Shown one piece after another: positions 6,699-10,343 of a stretch of DNA of 10,343 nt. The notes under the pieces are model-generated. The model made no database searches. It had not been told where the DNA came from and worked only from the letters and a program-made list of their open reading frames with translations. The stretch comes from an uncultured Treponema sp. Lineage in GTDB: Bacteria > Spirochaetota > Spirochaetia > Treponematales > Treponemataceae. Where the stretch lies: positions 1 through 10,343 of the forward strand of contig CALBGU010000217.1 of NCBI GenBank assembly GCA_937893155.1. The letters are read 5' to 3'. A program made the translations under genes and the position numbers. The first letter of the stretch is position 1. Every line of letters starts with the position of its first letter.

Positions 6699-7226
6699 TC
6701 AGCGGGAAACGGGGAATTCTCGGTCGATTTTGAGTTTGGCAAGAAAATAAAGGTGCTCGGAATGTACTTTGTCGGACAAATGCGCCGGCGTTAAAAAGCG
6801 GTTTTCTTTGTCGGCTTCCTCGAATGTGCGAAGTTCGTCTTTATCGACCCAATAATATGTTTTGCCGTCGATTTTGAGCATATACGCGCCTTTTTTGTAC
6901 ATAATCCGCGGTAAACGCCGAACGTCGTTTTTGACTGCGGGATTCAGATTTTTTTCGGCAAACAGTTCCGCTTCGCTTTTGAGCGTGTTTTTGCCTTCCA
7001 AAATCTCAGCCTTGAGCTTTTCGGGCATATCGACGCGGACAGGTTCTGGCAAATGCTTTTTGATTTTTCCAAAAATCTCTCGGAGCGTCAGCCCGCCGTA
7101 TTCTGCAATGAGGCGTTTTTTGGCGCGCTCGGCATCTTTTCCCACAAGCAGAATGCTCATTCTAAAAACGTGTGCTTTTTTTATTGCTTCTTTATCCATA
7201 TTCAAAATATCGGCGGTTTGTGGCAT
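6699..7226 (-). CDS. Hypothetical soluble protein
   Basis: About 175 residues from ATG 7226, ending with TGA at 6699-6701. It is basic, without a signal peptide or membrane segment. Early residues read MPQTADILNMDKEAIKKAHV then a hydrophobic MSILLVGKD stretch. The middle is Lys-rich, and a C-terminal part, MLKIDGKTYYWVDKDELRTF, looks like a small beta hairpin plus helix. I do not recognise the family. The start is uncertain: no ribosome binding site precedes ATG 7226, TTG 7235 or ATG 7199. The frame stays open upstream to 7301 and reads plausibly (FSIDDFRNTVKFLPKMPQT) without an ATG or GTG. The gene may therefore use a rare start or have lost its original 5' end. It is divergent from the CmpB-family gene and closed by the terminator at 6621-6659. 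Confidence 0.68.
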   Translation of the reverse strand: MPQTADILNMDKEAIKKAHVFRMSILLVGKDAERAKKRLIAEYGGLTLREIFGKIKKHLPEPVRVDMPEKLKAEILEGKNTLKSEAELFAEKNLNPAVKNDVRRLPRIMYKKGAYMLKIDGKTYYWVDKDELRTFEEADKENRFLTPAHLSDKVHSEHLYFLAKLKIDREFPVSR

Positions 7227-7295
7227 TTTCGGCAAAAACTTGACGGTATTTCTGAAATCATCTATGCTGAAAACGCTTAAAAATGAGGTTGAAAA

Positions 7296-8003
7296 ATGAG
7301 TTTATTCTTGGTTCTGACTTTTTTATTTTTTGCAGGCAGTCTTATTGGGTGGGGCATTGAAGTTTTGTGGCGGCGGTTCACTGGCAAAGAAAAACGGTGG
7401 ATAAATCCGGGATTTTTGGCAGGTCCGTATTTGCCCATTTATGGTTTGAGTCTGTGCGTTCTGTTTTTGCTTTCGTTTATCAACGTGGCGGCAATCAAAG
7501 GGGCAATCGCGCAAAAAATCGTGCTGTTTGTGCTGATGGCGCTTTCAATTACGGTGATGGAATACATCGGCGGATTGATTTTTATTAAGGGAATGAGAAT
7601 AAAACTGTGGGATTATTCGGAGAAATGGGGAAATATTAAGGGGCTTGTTTGCCCTGAATACACGTTTTATTGGTATATTTTGAGCGCGGTGTATTATTTT
7701 TTGATTCACCCGAAAATCCTTGAATGGTTGTATTGGTTCACGAATCATCTGGCGTTTTGTTTTGTCATCGGGTATTTTTACGGCGTTTTCACGCTGGATT
7801 TGTGCTACACGTTCAACATTTCCGCAAAAATTCGCGAAGTTGCCAAAGAAAACAAAATCGCCGTTCATTACGAGTCGCTCAAAGACGCAATCCGAGTGCG
7901 AAACGAAAAATTGCGGGAAAAACGGCATTTCTTTTTTGCGTTCAAAACACACCGCGAATCTCTGCGCGACAGTCTCAGAGCCATTTTTGCCAAAAAGGAG
8001 TAG
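7296..8003 (+). CDS. Putative ABC-transporter type IV membrane protein (CmpB family, PF06541)
   Basis: A 235-residue integral membrane protein with about five hydrophobic segments (about 3-20, 48-68, 75-98, 122-140, 147-168) and a basic cytoplasmic tail (about 175-235). Conserved family landmarks are visible: GWGIEVLWRR near residue 18, INPGFLAGPYLPIYG (about 36-50), the EYIGGLIF helix, and LWDYSEKWGNIKGLVC (about 104-119). The family is widespread but poorly characterised; despite its name a transport role is not demonstrated, and no ATPase lies beside this gene. The ATG at 7296 has GAGG 7 bases upstream (7285-7288). The start lies only 69 bases from ATG 7226 of the divergent gene, so the two may share a control region. 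After the stop at 8001-8003 only a weak hairpin (CCGC 8014-8017 / GCGG 8025-8028) with a T-rich tail at 8041 is seen. Confidence 0.85.
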   Translation: MSLFLVLTFLFFAGSLIGWGIEVLWRRFTGKEKRWINPGFLAGPYLPIYGLSLCVLFLLSFINVAAIKGAIAQKIVLFVLMALSITVMEYIGGLIFIKGMRIKLWDYSEKWGNIKGLVCPEYTFYWYILSAVYYFLIHPKILEWLYWFTNHLAFCFVIGYFYGVFTLDLCYTFNISAKIREVAKENKIAVHYESLKDAIRVRNEKLREKRHFFFAFKTHRESLRDSLRAIFAKKE

Positions 8004-8080
8004 GGGCGTGTTGCCGCTGCTCTTGCGGGCGGTCCACGGCTTTTATTTTATGGCGGTTTTCGATTGCATTTTTTTTATCG

Positions 8081-8086
8081 AAGGAG
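8081..8086 (+). promoter_or_regulatory. Ribosome binding site of the GH3 fragment, identical leader to the transglycosylase gene
   Basis: AAGGAG is followed by CATTTTT and ATGAAT. The whole 19-base string is identical to 448-466 in front of the transglycosylase gene. This ties the upstream side of this start to the spirochaete genome, or else marks where two assemblies could be joined. Confidence 0.7.
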
Positions 8087-8093
8087 CATTTTT

Positions 8094-8310
8094 ATGAATA
8101 TTGAAAAAATTCTTCAGGAGCTGACAGTCGAAGAAAAAGCGGCGCTCTGCTCCGGCCTCGATTTCTGGCACACCAAGCCTAACGAGAGACTGGATATACC
8201 GTCCGTTATGGTCTCCGACGGACCTCACGGTCTGAGAAAGAATATCGAGAATGCCGAGAACCCGAATCAGGCCATTACCGCCGTCTGCTTTCCCACGGCC
8301 TGCGCCTCTG
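8094..8310 (+). pseudogene. Beta-glucosidase, glycoside hydrolase family 3, N-terminal fragment
   Basis: About 70 residues that begin as a complete GH3 enzyme would. The helix MNIEKILQELTVEEKAALCS is followed by DFWHTKP, then LDIPSVMVSDGPHGLRK with D42 in the substrate-binding SDGPHGLR motif, then AVCFPTACA. GH3 enzymes of this type are about 700 residues or more and hydrolyse terminal beta-glucosides; the catalytic Asp and everything after it are missing. Beyond about 8310 this frame turns into nonsense (PRTSSNADWPTPC) while another frame becomes SppA. I read this as an assembly join, not a natural truncation. The codon choice is more GC-rich than the upstream genes, so the fragment may come from another organism, although it follows a leader typical of this genome. 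Confidence 0.8.
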
Positions 8311-9304
8311 CCTGCCCCAGGACTTCATCGAATGCGGACTGGCCGACGCCCTGCTTGACCGTAAAGCCCTCGAGGACCAGCTTGCAGTGCTGGCCGTTGC
8401 CGACAAATTCAAAGATGTCCAGATGATAAACTTCGCCGATTATGTCAGCAAAAAGGTGACTCCCGGCAAGGGCGCCCGCAAGATAGCGGTCATCTACGCC
8501 GACGGCGAAATCATCGACGGCAGCCAGACCGAGAATGTAGCCGGCGACCGCTTCGCATCCATAATTGAAGGCATACGCGAGGACAGCGGCGTCAAGGCCG
8601 TGGTGCTGCGCGTCAACTCCCCCGGCGGCAGCGTCCTCGCTTCCGAAAAGATCAAGTCCGAACTTGACCGCCTGCAGGCCGAGAAGCCCATCGTCGCCTC
8701 CTACGGCGAGTATGCTGCATCCGGCGGCTACTGGATTTCCAACAACTGCACCAAGATTTTCTCCGACGCAGTCACCCTTACCGGTTCCATAGGCGTATTC
8801 GGAATGGTGCCCGACTTCAGCAAAACAGCATCGGACGTGCTCAAAGTGGGCGTCGAGACCATCTCCTCCAACAAGCACGGCGACATGTATTCCCTCACCC
8901 GCCCCTTCGACAGTGCCGAGTACAACTACATGCTCCGCTCCATCGAGGATATCTACGACCGCTTTACCACCCTTGTTTCAAACGGGCGCGACATCCCCAA
9001 GGAGCAGGTCGACGCCATCGGCCAGGGCCGAGTATGGACGGGAGCAAACGCTCTGGATATCAAGCTCGTAGATGAGATAGGCACACTCGAAGACGCCATC
9101 CGCTATGCCGCTGAACTGGCTGGCGATTCCGAGCTTGCCAACTGGAACATCAAGGGTTATCCCGCACCTCCCACCGTGATGGAAACAGTTATGAGCTCAT
9201 TCCAGGGACAGCAGGACGACTACAGCGTCAAGGCACTGTACGAAAAGATCAAAGAGCCCAGAATCCTGGCCCGCCTGCCTTTCGAGATGAAAATCCTACA
9301 GTAG
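8297..9304 (+). CDS. sppA: Signal peptide peptidase SppA, C-terminal half (67K type)
   Basis: The true frame (phase of 8387) is already SppA-like upstream of the first ATG, from about 8297 (LPQDFIECGLADALLDRKAL), so the ATG at 8387 is internal and the N-terminal half is absent. The piece carries one S49 protease repeat: KIAVIYADGEIIDG, then LRVNSPGGSVLASEKI, then GEYAASGGYWIS, whose Ser (codon 8720-8722) aligns with the catalytic Ser. The general-base Lys of 67K SppA lies in the missing half. The family is a membrane-bound enzyme that degrades cleaved signal peptides. Base use is strongly GC-shifted from the spirochaete genes, and the sequence resembles Bacteroidales SppA. Its stop overlaps the convergent BT_3928-like gene by 9 bases, so those two may truly be neighbours. 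Confidence 0.88.
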   Translation, partial: GLRLCLPQDFIECGLADALLDRKALEDQLAVLAVADKFKDVQMINFADYVSKKVTPGKGARKIAVIYADGEIIDGSQTENVAGDRFASIIEGIREDSGVKAVVLRVNSPGGSVLASEKIKSELDRLQAEKPIVASYGEYAASGGYWISNNCTKIFSDAVTLTGSIGVFGMVPDFSKTASDVLKVGVETISSNKHGDMYSLTRPFDSAEYNYMLRSIEDIYDRFTTLVSNGRDIPKEQVDAIGQGRVWTGANALDIKLVDEIGTLEDAIRYAAELAGDSELANWNIKGYPAPPTVMETVMSSFQGQQDDYSVKALYEKIKEPRILARLPFEMKILQ

Positions 9305-9735
9305 CAGAAGCACTGCGAAGACATACAACAGAAAGCCCTGCAGCTTAAGACGCCGCGGGGTATTTTCTTTTTCAACCGCAGTGGGAGCATCGACGTCCAT
9401 AAGTTCCTGGATATCGGCACTGTCGGGCAGCGAACGCAAAGGCCACTTGGCGATGATGACGCCGTCGCGGACAAGGGTGGCACCACCGTTGGAACGGTTG
9501 AGTGTCATGAGCTTGCGGCGATCCGCTCCGTATGCCGAATCCAGGCCGGGAAACTCGCCCGCGGCAAGCACATAAGGCCGCACCAGGCCTCCTGACAACA
9601 GGGAATCACGGAACGTAGTTATTTTTGAAATACTCTCAACGGAAAGCTTGCCGGGATCGTATGCGCTCACCAGCATGCACGCGCCGGAGGCCAGAAGCTC
9701 ATCGCAATATTCCCCGTCGGCATCGCAGATGGACA
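9296..9735 (-). CDS. BT_3928-like protein, C-terminal fragment
   Basis: About 145 C-terminal residues of what resembles the Bacteroidales BT_3928 family (a DoxX-like membrane part followed by a thioredoxin-like domain). Visible features: an acidic start ICDADGEYCDELLASGACML, a strand-helix pattern with VRPYVLAAGEFPG, then LNRSNGGATLVRDGVIIAKW, which matches the family's RSNPG-x-LLIKDG-x-IIRKW element. A final hydrophobic helix, LQGFLLYVFAVLLLL, ends at TAG 9296-9298. Domain and membrane parts expected upstream are missing. The reading frame continues into the methyltransferase fragment by chance, so the apparent 177-residue product is not a real fusion. The assignment rests on remembered family pattern and is moderate. 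Confidence 0.55.
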
Positions 9736-9868
9736 GCAGGGGACTCTCATCCCGGGGGCTCTCCTGCGCCTGCATGAGCATCTCCACCGACGCGTCCGCC
9801 CCGATGAGCTCATAGCCGCGGCGGGACATTTCCCGGGTAAGCGTGCCGGTGCCGCAGCAAAGATCCGC
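9735..9868 (-). pseudogene. SAM-dependent methyltransferase fragment
   Basis: On the minus strand about 45 residues read ADLCCGTGTLTREMSRRGYE, then LIGADASVEMLMQAQ, then a short charged stretch. This is class I methyltransferase motif I (D-x-x-CGTG-T, the AdoMet glycine loop) followed by the acidic end of strand beta2 (GADAS). The style resembles Clostridia methyltransferases of the UbiE/YdjM-like group. Both ends are cut: before motif I the sequence is SusC on the other strand, and after SPLL it becomes the BT_3928-like protein. It is about one short read long, as expected of a misassembled insert. Confidence 0.65.
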
Positions 9869-10316
9869 ATCCGTGGTACTGGCTCCACTGGCAACAGCGA
9901 CCCTCTCTACATCGTCGATGGTATGCCTATTGAGGGAGGTCTTGACTACATCAATCCCTCGGACATCGAGTCTATCGAGGTGCTGAAGGATGCCGCCTCT
10001 GGTGCCATCTACGGTACGCGCGCTGCAAATGGCGTGGTACTCGTGACCACCAAGAAGGGCAAGATGGGCAAGGCCACGGTGACCTACAACTTCTCACAGG
10101 GCTGGCAGACAGCCTGGAAGCACCGCGACGTGCTCAATGCCCGTGACTACATGCTGATGACCAACGAGGGACTGGTGAACGCAGGGCAGGCACCCCGCTA
10201 TGCCGATCCATACAATGTGACCACCGACACCGACTGGCAGGACTTGCTCTTCAACGACAATGCCCCTGTGCAGAATCATGAGGTGACGCTGAGTGGCGCT
10301 TCTGAAAGACTGAACT
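9860..10316 (+). CDS. SusC/RagA-family TonB-dependent outer-membrane transporter, internal fragment
   Basis: The frame is SusC-like from KIRIRGTGSTGNSDPLYIVD (codon at 9860), upstream of the first ATG at 9923. That is followed by the TonB plug core, INPSDIESIEVLKDAAS then GAIYGTRAANGVVLVTTKKG, the most recognisable SusC/RagA signature. The first barrel strands (VTYNFSQGWQTAWK) and EVTLSGASERLN come next. Full SusC proteins are about 1,000 residues and import glycans or peptides with a SusD partner in Bacteroidetes; only about 152 residues are here. The TAG at 10316-10318 is formed by one genomic T plus the first two adapter bases, so it is not a real stop. The sequence is GC-shifted and of Prevotella-like style, foreign to the spirochaete part. 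Confidence 0.9.
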
Positions 10317-10343
10317 AGATCGGAAGAGCACACGTCTGAACTC
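10317..10343 (+). other. Illumina TruSeq adapter read-through
   Basis: The final 27 bases begin AGATCGGAAGAGC and continue as an exact match to the standard TruSeq 3' adapter as I know it. They are not genomic. They create a false stop for the SusC fragment. On the opposite strand they create the spurious N-terminus MCSSDL seen in many databases. Confidence 0.98.

Noticed and set aside
6260..6742. Minus-strand open frame of 160 residues across the AT-rich spacer
   Set aside because: It crosses the strong terminator at 6621-6659 and the promoter at 6262-6290, overlaps the real gene ending at 6699, and its product is low-complexity Phe/Ile/Lys sequence.
8267..8878. Minus-strand open frame of 203 residues opposite SppA
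   Set aside because: It is the antisense shadow of a GC-rich gene with clear protease motifs on the plus strand; the Gly/Ala/Val-rich product has no domain pattern.
8094..10316. A carbohydrate-utilisation cluster (GH3 plus SusC) acquired by a spirochaete
   Set aside because: The pieces are incomplete, change frame and strand at mid-domain, and end in sequencing adapter; proximity here is not evidence of linkage.
10094..10333. Minus-strand open frame starting MCSSDL
   Set aside because: Its first residues are translated from the sequencing adapter, and the rest is antisense to SusC.
1..10343. CRISPR arrays, tRNA or rRNA genes, insertion sequences, phage genes
   Set aside because: No regularly spaced repeats, cloverleaf-like sequence, transposase or phage protein was recognised on either strand by eye.

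Overview
The window looks like the end of a metagenomic contig. Positions 1 to about 8093 read as one AT-rich, low-GC Gram-negative genome, most likely a host-associated or rumen spirochaete of the Treponema type. This rests on A/T homopolymer runs, AAGGAG-CATTTTT-ATG leaders, a dual-cNMP-domain regulator of a kind known in treponemes, and the mix of periplasmic, SPOR and lytic transglycosylase proteins. From about 8094 to the end the sequence changes character: it is richer in C- and G-ending codons and consists of pieces of unrelated genes cut off in mid-domain. The last 27 bases (10317-10343) match the Illumina TruSeq adapter exactly. I read the tail as assembly or library artefact, not as a natural gene cluster.

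Layout of the spirochaete part. 1-320 is the 3' end of an unrecognised gene. 461-1249 is a membrane-anchored lytic transglycosylase followed by a clear terminator. 1398-2648 (minus) is a Crp/Fnr-like regulator with two cNMP domains and its own terminator. 2923-3264 is a small exported SPOR-like protein behind a good sigma70-type promoter. 3268-6241 (minus) is a tightly coupled three-gene operon, transcribed in the order membrane-anchored sugar-binding-type protein, NarL/DesK-type histidine kinase, LuxR-type response regulator. It has a recognisable promoter at 6262-6290 and two start/stop overlaps. 6242-6698 is an AT-rich spacer with a strong bidirectional terminator. 6699-7226 (minus) is an unrecognised soluble protein, divergent from 7296-8003, a CmpB-family (PF06541) membrane protein.

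Layout of the tail. 8094 to about 8310 is the N-terminus of a GH3 beta-glucosidase. It is joined out of frame to the C-terminal half of a Bacteroidales-type SppA peptidase (about 8297-9304). Convergent with SppA is the C-terminus of a BT_3928-like protein (9296 to about 9735). That is joined to about 130 bp of a SAM methyltransferase (about 9735-9868), and then to the plug region of a SusC/RagA TonB-dependent transporter (about 9860-10316), which runs into adapter.

The most biologically interesting unit is the three-gene sensing operon. It is a tethered periplasmic binding protein with no transporter genes beside it, coupled to a kinase and a regulator, which suggests ligand sensing through the binding protein. 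No CRISPR array, tRNA, rRNA, insertion sequence or phage module was seen.
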